This document shows, in pieces, positions 16,854 to 25,021 of a stretch of DNA of 64,000 bases (its first letter is position 1; each line of letters starts with the position of its first letter). The stretch spans positions 1,433,001 to 1,497,000 of the forward strand of contig NZ_CP060632.1 of NCBI RefSeq assembly GCF_014337155.1, read 5' to 3'. This stretch comes from Wujia chipingensis. GTDB lineage: Bacteria; Bacillota; Clostridia; Lachnospirales; Lachnospiraceae. The position numbers and the translations under genes are program-made. Below the pieces are notes generated by a model, which did not search any database, was not told the origin of the DNA, and worked only from the letters and a program-made list of their open reading frames with translations.

Positions 16854-18980
16854 TTATGAAACGATACGGTGGAATTTCTTTTCCAGTTCGGTCTTACTCA
16901 TAGAGATGATGGTTGGTCTGCCGTGTGGACACGTATATGGGTTTTCCAGACTGAGCAGCTTGTCAACCAAGGCATCAATTTCCTGAAAGGATAACTTCAT
17001 ATTTCCCTTTACTGCCGCTTTACATGCCATAGTAGATAATTTCTTGACAAAAATATCATTCGACATGTAACCGGAATTCTGAATCAGGGAGCCGACAAAC
17101 TCTAAGAACATATCCCGTCCATGCAGACCAAAAAGGTTGGATGGAATTGCGTTGATCTTGAATTCATTGCCGCCAAATTCCTCGATATCATAGCCAATTT
17201 TCATAAACAAATCAAAGTTATCTAAGATTGCCTGCCGCTCTGCATAGGTAACGGTAATTACCATAGGCGGTAAGAGCTGCTGGGAAAACACCTGTTTATT
17301 CTTGAGGTTTTCCATCAGTTCTTCGTATTTTACCTTCTCATGTGCGGCATGCTGATCCATGATATAAAGATTGTCATTGTATTCAATCAGCCAGTATGTC
17401 TCAAATACCTGACCGATCACACGGTGCGAAAGCCGCGCTTTTTCCGTCAGAAAATCATCGTCAAAGAGCGTTTCCTGCTTGCCAACCGTGTATTTGTAGG
17501 CTGCTGAATTTTTGTCCATTTTAGACAGATCCGGCTTGTTGGATGGTTCCGCTGGCTGGACCTGTGTTGGCTCAGAATTGTCTGGCTGAGACGTTGTACT
17601 ATTCTGTTGCACAGTCTGAGACGCGGTTGCTGCGTAATTGCCCTGCCGTACTGCCTGAGCAGTTGTTGAACCGCCCTGCTGCTGTATTGGCTGAGCTGAA
17701 GTGGTTGATTTGTTCGGCTGCGGTGCTTGTGCAGATGGTGCATATACAACGCCATCGTCGGCAACCATATCAGCGATGTTCGGGAGCGGTGTCCCATTCT
17801 TGGCAGCTTCCTGCTCTTCTGCTTTCCGAAGAGATTCCAGAATCTTGTAAGTCGGACTGTAGCTTCCGGCACGGACGTTTTTCTGTGGAATTGTCTGTGA
17901 CTGTGCCCGTCTCACCTCAAAAGGCTCTGCGGGTTTTTGCTCCGGGTGGGAAATCACAGGGGAGGCAATTGGTTTTTCTCCCTCTTTCGGTATGATCTCC
18001 TTGTGGGTCAGAGCCAGCTTTACGGCTGTACAACAGACCTCAAACAGCTTCTTCTCGTTATCATATTTGAATTCCATCTTGGTCGGATGGACATTGACAT
18101 CGCATTTTTCCTGTGGCAGATCCAGATACAGCACGGTAAATGGAAATTTGTGCTGCATTACAAAGGTACGGTAACCTTCTTCAATCGCGCGGTTTACGAC
18201 GTTGCTTTTAATGTACCGGTGATTGATAAAATAATTTTCAAGTCCACGGTTTCCTCTTGCGATAAAAGGCTTGCCGATAAATCCAGACAGATGAATATCA
18301 CCGTCAGTGTAATCAATTGGAATCAGATTGGCAGTGATATCTCTGCCGTATAACTGATAGATTGTATCCTTCAGCTTTCCGTTTCCGGAAGTATCAATAC
18401 GTGTCTGTCCGTTTGCAATCAGTTTAAAGGATATTTCCGGATGTGACAGTGCAATTCGCGTCAAAAGGTCAAAAATATAGGAACCTTCTGTCATGGCAGA
18501 CTTCAAAAACTTCTTACGTGCCGGTGTATTGAAAAACAAATTCCGAACAACAATCGTGGTGCCGTTTGGCACACCGACATCTTTGTATTCGATTTCCTTT
18601 CCACCGTGGATGACATATTTGATTCCAGTCAGGTCGGTCGCGGTTTTTGTGATCATTTCCGTCTGTGAGACGGCTGCAATCGTAGAAAGTGCCTCACCAC
18701 GGAAACCAAGCGACAGGATGGAATTTAAGTCTTCCGCATGTTCAATCTTACTTGTTGCATGACGCATATATGCCATGCGCACTTCTTCCTTTGGAATGCC
18801 GCAACCGTTATCGGTCACGCGGATAAAGGAAGTTCCGCCGTCCTTAATCTCAACGGTCACTGCGGTGGAGCCAGCATCAATGGCATTTTCCAAAAGCTCC
18901 TTTACGACAGAGGATGGACGTTCAATAACTTCGCCGGCTGCAATTTTATCGATGGTCGCTTTATCTAATACTCTAATCAT
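16854..18980 (-). CDS. mutL: DNA mismatch repair protein MutL
   Basis: 708 residues. The GHKL ATPase domain has LLENAIDAGS, VTDNGCGIP and GFRGEALSTIAA, with the MutL signature region following. A Gln/Thr/Ser-rich linker (about 360-500) separates it from the C-terminal domain. There the endonuclease motif DQHAAHEKVKYEE matches the DQHAx2Ex4E metal site of MutL proteins in bacteria lacking MutH. It acts downstream of MutS in mismatch repair. It lies 42 bp after mutS. Confidence 0.96.
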   Translation of the reverse strand: MIRVLDKATIDKIAAGEVIERPSSVVKELLENAIDAGSTAVTVEIKDGGTSFIRVTDNGCGIPKEEVRMAYMRHATSKIEHAEDLNSILSLGFRGEALSTIAAVSQTEMITKTATDLTGIKYVIHGGKEIEYKDVGVPNGTTIVVRNLFFNTPARKKFLKSAMTEGSYIFDLLTRIALSHPEISFKLIANGQTRIDTSGNGKLKDTIYQLYGRDITANLIPIDYTDGDIHLSGFIGKPFIARGNRGLENYFINHRYIKSNVVNRAIEEGYRTFVMQHKFPFTVLYLDLPQEKCDVNVHPTKMEFKYDNEKKLFEVCCTAVKLALTHKEIIPKEGEKPIASPVISHPEQKPAEPFEVRRAQSQTIPQKNVRAGSYSPTYKILESLRKAEEQEAAKNGTPLPNIADMVADDGVVYAPSAQAPQPNKSTTSAQPIQQQGGSTTAQAVRQGNYAATASQTVQQNSTTSQPDNSEPTQVQPAEPSNKPDLSKMDKNSAAYKYTVGKQETLFDDDFLTEKARLSHRVIGQVFETYWLIEYNDNLYIMDQHAAHEKVKYEELMENLKNKQVFSQQLLPPMVITVTYAERQAILDNFDLFMKIGYDIEEFGGNEFKINAIPSNLFGLHGRDMFLEFVGSLIQNSGYMSNDIFVKKLSTMACKAAVKGNMKLSFQEIDALVDKLLSLENPYTCPHGRPTIISMSKTELEKKFHRIVS

Positions 18981-19022
18981 ATGTTATGTACCCTCATAGT
19001 TGTTCATAAACAATGGCATCGG

Positions 19023-21674
19023 TTACTGCTGTTTCAGACGTTCCTGTAATTCCTGCAAGTATAACATTGCCTTGATCGGTGTCATATTATTCAGATCCAT
19101 CGTTTTTAACTCGTTGGCAATCGTCATCTCCACAGGGGAAGAAAACAGAGAAAGCTGTTCATAGTCCGAAGATCTTGTCTCTTTTTTCTTTGGTTGCTCA
19201 GAAAGTGCCGGCTTGATGTCGATATCTTTTACCTTCGTTGTGATATCGGAGTCAATCAGCTCATTGCAGATTTCGCGTGCCCGTTTCAAAACTGGTTCTG
19301 GCACACCGGCAAGTCTGGCTACCTGTATACCATAACTCTGGTCTGCACCACCCTTGATAATCTTGCGGAGGAACACAATGTCGTCGCCCTCTTCCTGTAC
19401 AGCAATACAGAAATTATTGACGGAGGAAAGCTTTCCTTCTAATTCTGTCAGCTCATGATAATGCGTTGCAAATAATGTCTTTGCGCCTAATATGTTTGGA
19501 TCGGCAATGTATTCAACAACTGCCCATGCAATCGAAAGACCGTCGAAAGTGGATGTACCACGTCCGATCTCATCTAAGATAAGAAGGCTGTCTTTCGTTG
19601 CGTTGCGTAGGATATTTGCAACTTCATTCATTTCGATCATAAATGTTGATTGTCCGCTTGCGAGGTCGTCCGATGCACCGACACGGGTAAATATCCGGTC
19701 ACAGAGTCCAATATTCGCCGACTCTGCAGGGACAAAGGAACCAATCTGGGCCATCAGCGTGATCAATGCAGTCTGACGCATATAGGTGGATTTACCTGCC
19801 ATATTAGGTCCGGTAATGATCGAGATACGGCTTTCGGCATTATTCAGGTAAGTATCATTTTCCACGAAGCTGTCGTTTGCAAGCATTTTCTCAACAACCG
19901 GATGTCTGCCGCCTTTGATATCAATCACGCCATCGGTATTTAAGGATGGACGGACATAATTGTTCTTGTCAGCGACATATGCAAGAGAACAAAGGGCGTC
20001 TAATTCTGCAATGTATCCAGCCATCTTTTGTACACGGACAAGGGCTGCGGCAAGTTTTTCTCTTAATTCCACATAGCAGTCGTATTCGAGCGCATATAGC
20101 TTATCCTCTGCGCCAAGAATCTTGCCAGAAAGAGTATTTAATTCATCTGTCGTAAAACGTTCGGCGTTTACCAGCGTCTGTTTGCGGATGAAATAATCTG
20201 GAACTAAGGATTTGAATGAATTTGTCACCTCAAAATAATAGTCAAAGACCTTGTTATATTTGATTTTCAGACCTTTAATTCCTGTTTTTTCCCGTTCTTT
20301 TGACTCCAGATCCGCCAGCCATGTCTTACATTCGGTTTTTGCCAGACGCAGCTCGTCAATCTCGTCGCGGTATCCCTGTTTGAAGATACCACCTTCCTTG
20401 ATAGAAACCGGAGGTTCTTCCACGATTGCCTGTTCGAGCAGATCATACAGATCTTCCAGACTATCGTAATCCTCGTAAATTTCATTGATACGTTCACAAG
20501 GAAGCTCACGGAGCAGATTATAAATATCCGGCAGATATTGAATGGATGTCTTGAAAGCGAGTAAATCCCTTGGATTGGCAGTCTTCAGTGCGATTCGTGT
20601 CAGTAGACGCTCCAGATCGTAAATCGTATTCAAATATTCGCGCAGTTCTTCCCGAACGATCAGCTCTTTGTTGATCGCTTCGATTGCATCCAGACGTTTT
20701 TCAATCGCATCCTTATATAAGAGTGGCTGTTCGACAAATTCACGCAGTTTTCTGGCACCCATTGCAGTTTTTGTCTTATCGAGTACCCAAAGCAGAGAAC
20801 CACGCTTCTGCTTATCCCGCAAGGTTTCAGTAAGTTCCAGATTCCGTCTGGTTGCGGAATCCAAAATCATAAAGGAATCCACAGAATACGTCTCGATATG
20901 GTTGATATGTGACAGGGAACTCATCTGTGTTTCATGCAGATACTGCATCAATGCACCACAGGAAGCAACACAAGCCGGGCTGTCCTTTAACCCGAGTCCC
21001 TCGATACTGTTGATGTGAAACTGACGCTTTAATGTTTCTTCGTCTGTTTCTAAGTTAAAATAATAGTCCGGTGCTTCGGTATGAGATACCTGCAACCGCT
21101 CACATACGGCGTGAATCTCCTCTACCTGTTCTACGCCAGCCTGATATAATACCTCGGATGGCTGGAATTTATTGATCTCATCAACGACCTTTTCTGCCTG
21201 TTGTATCTGGCAGGTCTTAAATACACCAGTTGACAGATCCGTAACGGAGATACCATAGTTTTTCCCAACATAGGAAATACACATCAGGTAATTGTTCTTG
21301 GACTCTTCCAGACTTTCGGAAGACAAATTGGTACCCGGTGTTACAATCCGTATGACCTCACGCTTTACAAGTCCTTTGGCAAGCTTGGGATCTTCGACCT
21401 GCTCGCCGATTGCTACCTTGTAGCCTTTTTTTACAAGCTGATTGATATAAGTATCTGCTGCATGAAATGGAATCCCACACATCGGTGCCCGCTCTTCCAT
21501 ACCGCAGTCTTTTCCGGTTAGTGTAATTTCAAGTTCCTTGGATGCTAAGATTGCATCATCAAAGAACATCTCATAGAAATCACCGAGACGGTAAAATAAA
21601 ATACAGTCTTTATATTTTTCTTTAGTTGCAACATATTGCTCCATCATAGGAGATAGCTTTGCCACGCCAATCAC
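19023..21674 (-). CDS. mutS: DNA mismatch recognition protein MutS
   Basis: 883 residues. The mismatch-binding Phe-x-Glu motif is in GDFYEMFFDDA near the N-terminus. The ATPase core has GPNMAGKSTYMRQ (Walker A), LLILDEIGRGTSTFDG (Walker B/signature) and ATHYHEL. The C-terminus holds the QLSLF-type clamp-binding segment (YEQLSLFSS) expected for beta-clamp contact. The start is GTG, overlapping the miaB stop (GTGA), with AAAGGA just upstream. A second in-frame ATG lies nine codons on. Confidence 0.97.
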   Translation of the reverse strand: MIGVAKLSPMMEQYVATKEKYKDCILFYRLGDFYEMFFDDAILASKELEITLTGKDCGMEERAPMCGIPFHAADTYINQLVKKGYKVAIGEQVEDPKLAKGLVKREVIRIVTPGTNLSSESLEESKNNYLMCISYVGKNYGISVTDLSTGVFKTCQIQQAEKVVDEINKFQPSEVLYQAGVEQVEEIHAVCERLQVSHTEAPDYYFNLETDEETLKRQFHINSIEGLGLKDSPACVASCGALMQYLHETQMSSLSHINHIETYSVDSFMILDSATRRNLELTETLRDKQKRGSLLWVLDKTKTAMGARKLREFVEQPLLYKDAIEKRLDAIEAINKELIVREELREYLNTIYDLERLLTRIALKTANPRDLLAFKTSIQYLPDIYNLLRELPCERINEIYEDYDSLEDLYDLLEQAIVEEPPVSIKEGGIFKQGYRDEIDELRLAKTECKTWLADLESKEREKTGIKGLKIKYNKVFDYYFEVTNSFKSLVPDYFIRKQTLVNAERFTTDELNTLSGKILGAEDKLYALEYDCYVELREKLAAALVRVQKMAGYIAELDALCSLAYVADKNNYVRPSLNTDGVIDIKGGRHPVVEKMLANDSFVENDTYLNNAESRISIITGPNMAGKSTYMRQTALITLMAQIGSFVPAESANIGLCDRIFTRVGASDDLASGQSTFMIEMNEVANILRNATKDSLLILDEIGRGTSTFDGLSIAWAVVEYIADPNILGAKTLFATHYHELTELEGKLSSVNNFCIAVQEEGDDIVFLRKIIKGGADQSYGIQVARLAGVPEPVLKRAREICNELIDSDITTKVKDIDIKPALSEQPKKKETRSSDYEQLSLFSSPVEMTIANELKTMDLNNMTPIKAMLYLQELQERLKQQ

Positions 21675-23125
21675 CCAATCCTTTCACCCATGAAGTAAAA
21701 TCCCTTACAGTCTGTCAGCTTTACATCGACAGTCGTTCCGATCATATCGGCAGTTCCCGGAAAATGTACCGTTACATTCTCTTCGGTTCGTCCGGTTACA
21801 AGTGATGCATCGTGATGATTTACTTCCTCCACAAGCACAGGCTTTACCTGATCAGCAAACCGCTTGATCTGTGCATTCGAAATCTCGTTGACTAATGTCA
21901 GAAGACGGTTAAAACGTTCCTTGATGACATCTTCCGGCACCTGATTATCCATTGTTGCAGCCGGTGTTCCGGTGCGCTTGGAGTAGATAAATGTAAACGC
22001 CTGATCATATTTTACTTTACGGATAATATCCAGTGTATCCTCGAAATCTTCTTCTGTCTCACCCGGAAATCCGACGATGATATCGGTTGTCAGGGAGATG
22101 TTCGGCATCTTGGCACGAATCCGGTCAACTAACGCAAGGTACTGTTCCTTCGTATAGCGACGGTTCATGCGTGTTAATATGTTAGTGGAACCTGATTGTA
22201 CAGGCAGATGCAGATGCTTGCAGATCTTCGGCTCTTCTGCCATTACCTCAATCAGCTCATCTGACAGATCTTTCGGATGACTGGTCATGAAGCGTACACG
22301 CTTGATGCCGTCAATTTTGCACACTTCCGTAAGCAGCTGTGGAAATGTTACACGATCTTTCTCGTCCACTTCAACAATCTTTCCGTCCTTGTAATCATAG
22401 ATATTGCCATAGGAATTTACATTCTGACCAAGCAGCATAACTTCGGAAATTCCCTGCTTGGCAAGTGCTTCTACCTCTGCCAGAATCTCTTCTTTCTTGC
22501 GGCTCTGTTCACGTCCGCGTACATATGGCACGATACAGTACGTACAGAAATTGTTGCATCCGTACATGATATTGACGCCGGACTTAAATGTATATTTCCG
22601 CTTTCTAGGAAGCTGTTCGACGGTCTGTTTTGTCTCATCTAAGACTTCGATTGTCTGCTTGCCTGTCTCTAAATAGCTGTAAATAAGCTCTGCTAATTTG
22701 TAGATGTTATGTGTGCCGAAGATAATATTTACGAATTTATACTTCTGTTTCAATGTCTCAATGACATGTGGCTCCTGCATCATGCAGCCACACAGACACA
22801 CGATCATGTCTTTGTTTTTGTTCTTTAATGTCTTGACGTGGCCGAGATGTCCGTATAATTTCTGATTCGCATTCTCGCGAATCGTACATGTATTAAAGAT
22901 TACAAAGTCAGCTGCCTCGTCGTCCACTTCTTCATATCCGATCTCATCCATGATGCCTTTGAGCTTCTCTGAGTCGTGGGAATTCATCTGACATCCAAAG
23001 GTCTGGATGTTGTAGGTAAGTGGTCGATTCAATGCTGCCTTTTTCTCAAGTACAAGTGTTTTGCACTGGTTCATGAAATAGTATTGTCTATCCGGCTCCA
23101 TAGTTGGAATTGACACGCTGTTCAT
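21671..23125 (-). CDS. miaB: tRNA-2-methylthio-N6-dimethylallyladenosine synthase MiaB
   Basis: 484 residues from the ATG at 23125, preceded by AGAGGAAA. The frame opens upstream at 23179, but without a ribosome site. This radical-SAM methylthiotransferase adds a methylthio group at C2 of i6A37 in tRNA. The N-terminal [4Fe-4S] cysteines lie in FGCQMN, NTCTIRENA and CLCGCM. The radical-SAM cluster is in NNFCTYCIVPYVRG, and a TRAM domain closes the protein. It heads the mutS-mutL-miaA operon and overlaps mutS by 4 bp. Confidence 0.96.
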   Translation of the reverse strand: MNSVSIPTMEPDRQYYFMNQCKTLVLEKKAALNRPLTYNIQTFGCQMNSHDSEKLKGIMDEIGYEEVDDEAADFVIFNTCTIRENANQKLYGHLGHVKTLKNKNKDMIVCLCGCMMQEPHVIETLKQKYKFVNIIFGTHNIYKLAELIYSYLETGKQTIEVLDETKQTVEQLPRKRKYTFKSGVNIMYGCNNFCTYCIVPYVRGREQSRKKEEILAEVEALAKQGISEVMLLGQNVNSYGNIYDYKDGKIVEVDEKDRVTFPQLLTEVCKIDGIKRVRFMTSHPKDLSDELIEVMAEEPKICKHLHLPVQSGSTNILTRMNRRYTKEQYLALVDRIRAKMPNISLTTDIIVGFPGETEEDFEDTLDIIRKVKYDQAFTFIYSKRTGTPAATMDNQVPEDVIKERFNRLLTLVNEISNAQIKRFADQVKPVLVEEVNHHDASLVTGRTEENVTVHFPGTADMIGTTVDVKLTDCKGFYFMGERIG

Positions 23126-23235
23126 TTGTATTTCCTCTTTCTTATATAATTTGTGGGTGTATGTATTCCAATCCCACAATTAAATTATTATATAAGAAAT
23201 CGGTTTAACTTTCAACCGATATGGCAGGAAATTTA

Positions 23236-23270
23236 TTGAAAAAAGCCGGAAGGTTTTACGTTCCGGCTTC
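23236..23270 (-). terminator. Intrinsic terminator of the LysM gene
   Basis: A 9-bp stem (23243-23251 with 23261-23269, core GCCGGAA/TTCCGGC) is followed on the minus strand by a run of T. It separates the LysM gene from miaB. Confidence 0.85.
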
Positions 23271-23295
23271 AAATAAGGTATGGTATGGAATTTAT

Positions 23296-23589
23296 TTATA
23301 ATGGGGCTGCGTAGTAAGGAATTACCAGCTTGGCTCCACGATAAATCGTATCATCGGTCAGGTTGTTAATAAACTTGACTTCATCGATGTATTCCTGATA
23401 ACTGTTATATTCTTCGGAATAATGCTCTTCTGCAATTGTCCAGAGTGTTTCGCCTTCATCAATCGTGATGCAGGCATAATATTTCTGATTGGATGTTGCT
23501 GCTTCCGGGTTCTGCTTTTTGTTGTTGACACCAAATATTATACAAATGATAAGTACAAGACTAAGTCCAAAAATTAATTTATGTTTCAT
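23296..23589 (-). CDS. SOS-controlled LysM membrane protein, YneA-like division inhibitor
   Basis: 97 residues: a membrane helix (about 5-20), a short linker and one LysM domain (about 40-92; GETLWTIAEEHY, VKFINNL, IYRGAKLVIP). Size and layout match YneA of B. subtilis, the SOS-induced protein that delays septation. The promoter region holds three LexA-type GAAC-N4-GTTC boxes, one inside the -35/-10 spacer, which strongly supports SOS control. GGGAGGAAAC precedes the ATG. lexA itself is not adjacent. Function as a division inhibitor is inferred from architecture and regulation. Confidence 0.85.
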   Translation of the reverse strand: MKHKLIFGLSLVLIICIIFGVNNKKQNPEAATSNQKYYACITIDEGETLWTIAEEHYSEEYNSYQEYIDEVKFINNLTDDTIYRGAKLVIPYYAAPL

Positions 23590-23621
23590 ATCTGTTTCCT
23601 CCCTGTTGCTGTTTCATCTGA

Positions 23622-23694
23622 TGAACATCTGTTCGATGATTGAATTATACAGAACATCTGTTCTTTTGTCAATACTTTTTCGAATAAATGTTCG
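23622..23694 (-). promoter_or_regulatory. Promoter with three LexA (SOS) boxes
   Basis: On the minus strand, TTGACA (23667-23672) and TATAAT (23644-23649) are spaced by 17 bp. A GAAC-N4-GTTC palindrome sits exactly in the spacer (23651-23664). A second lies around the transcription start (23622-23635), and a third with one mismatch (CGAATAAATGTTCG) is upstream of -35 (23681-23694). These match the Gram-positive LexA operator form. Confidence 0.9.
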
Positions 23695-23731
23695 ACTTTT
23701 ATCTAGGAAGGTAGTTGAACAGACTTATTGT

Positions 23732-23763
23732 AAAAAACGCGCAGTTTGTACTGCGCGTTTTTG
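23732..23763 (-). terminator. Intrinsic terminator of the lipoprotein gene
   Basis: An A-rich stem with core ACGCGCAG/CTGCGCGT and a 6-nt loop, T-rich on both sides. It lies just after the stop at 23779 and before the SOS promoter. Confidence 0.85.
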
Positions 23764-23778
23764 TATTCATTAGTTATA

Positions 23779-24441
23779 TTATTTGAATTCAGATAAAGTT
23801 GGAATATCGGAAAGAACACCGGTGTATTCTTTTCCTTCGGTATCCGGTTCCGCATCCATGTTGTTTTCTGGTGGTTGATAATGTAATGTATATCCAATAA
23901 CTAGATCATCAAACCCTTTTTCTTCATAGAATGTATATACATCCTGCAAAGCGCAAAGGCATGCGTTAAGTTCTGTCTCGTTTGTATATTCAGCAACGAT
24001 TTCGGCATTTGTCAGATGCGTTTGGTCGTTTTCTGTTATTTCATAAGATAAAATATCAGTTGGAAGCTTATCTGCATACGCGGCAAATACACAGTCGTCA
24101 TAATCATCCAACAGCATATTGGCTACGCTTTCCACGCCATAGAAGGTGTTATCCAATACATGGAATGTAATGTTGTTTTTCTTATCTTTCACAGTCCATA
24201 AAATATCCGTGTATCCATCCTCATCTTTATATTCATGGGGGATTATATACACAGTAACTCTTCTTATGGATAACGTTTCTTTGGCATATGATTTGATATC
24301 GTCCGCGGTATACTCTTTTGTGCAGCCGGTTATGCCCACAACTATAAAAAGCAGAAAACACAAAGTCAGAATATATCGTACAAATTTTAAATGCCGTACA
24401 TTTTTAATTTCGATTATCTGCTTTGTTCTTAAGATCTTCAT
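23779..24441 (-). CDS. Predicted lipoprotein of unknown function
   Basis: 220 residues. A hydrophobic segment (about 24-36) ends in the lipobox ITGC with Cys40, so the mature protein should be lipid-anchored on the outer face of the membrane. The 23-residue charged lead before the hydrophobic part is long, but AAGGAG lies 7 nt before this ATG and no better start is seen. The start overlaps the preceding gene by 38 bp. The mature part is acidic with no motif I recognise. Confidence 0.65.
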   Translation of the reverse strand: MKILRTKQIIEIKNVRHLKFVRYILTLCFLLFIVVGITGCTKEYTADDIKSYAKETLSIRRVTVYIIPHEYKDEDGYTDILWTVKDKKNNITFHVLDNTFYGVESVANMLLDDYDDCVFAAYADKLPTDILSYEITENDQTHLTNAEIVAEYTNETELNACLCALQDVYTFYEEKGFDDLVIGYTLHYQPPENNMDAEPDTEGKEYTGVLSDIPTLSEFK

Positions 24442-24931
24442 ATTGCTGCTCCTTCATCTGCTGCACTTCACGTTCCCTCTGTTTCTTCCCGATCTGGAAT
24501 GGGATTTGAGCAAGAATCAGGATAATCGTGCAGCCAATGACCATACGCAAAAAGCCTTTTCCGAGTTCTTTTATTGTACTATCCTGTCCCTCATATTGTA
24601 GTTCCTGAATATCAAGTACCTTGCCGTAAGTCTTCTTATCACAGCAAGGACAATAAAATTTCTTTGCATAATGGCTGTACTTTTGCGTATTTACAAAAGC
24701 ACCGTTTGATATATGGGTACGACTGCTCTTCTTATATTTTATCATAGCCGGGCGTGTTGCCTCTTTTCCGGTTACTTCATATATCGTTCCGCATTTTTCA
24801 CATTGTACCTGTACGGTAAGCCCCGCAGCTTTTGCTTTGAGGACATTATGAAGCGTGATGATGAAATTCACAACAAGCCACAGAAATAAGCATCCTCCCA
24901 TGGCAATAAGCGCTATTGTCTCCAAATCCAT
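24404..24931 (-). CDS. Membrane protein with zinc-ribbon-like cysteine pairs
   Basis: 175 residues. A helix at about 5-27 and another at about 128-146 flank a soluble part with two CxxC pairs (C44/C47 in CEKCG, C94/C97 in CPCC), the pattern of a zinc ribbon. A Lys/Glu/Gln-rich C-terminal tail (about 148-175) follows. GGGAGA precedes the ATG. It is co-transcribed with the lipoprotein gene, whose ribosome site lies inside this gene. Function is unknown. Confidence 0.6.
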   Translation of the reverse strand: MDLETIALIAMGGCLFLWLVVNFIITLHNVLKAKAAGLTVQVQCEKCGTIYEVTGKEATRPAMIKYKKSSRTHISNGAFVNTQKYSHYAKKFYCPCCDKKTYGKVLDIQELQYEGQDSTIKELGKGFLRMVIGCTIILILAQIPFQIGKKQREREVQQMKEQQYEDLKNKADNRN

Positions 24932-25021
24932 ATTACAATTTCTCCCAATCCTTTACTACCTTTACTATATATAACACTTCACAACCCGGCAAAAGGTTGC
25001 ATGTAGTACGAAAATAAATTC

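Noticed and set aside
17543..17995. 150-codon plus-strand frame opposite the mutL linker
   Set aside because: It lies opposite the Gln/Thr/Ser-rich MutL linker, has no Shine-Dalgarno and no recognisable domain.
23296..23589. Spore-cortex or wall-hydrolase LysM protein
   Set aside because: There is no catalytic domain, and the three LexA boxes point to an SOS role rather than sporulation.
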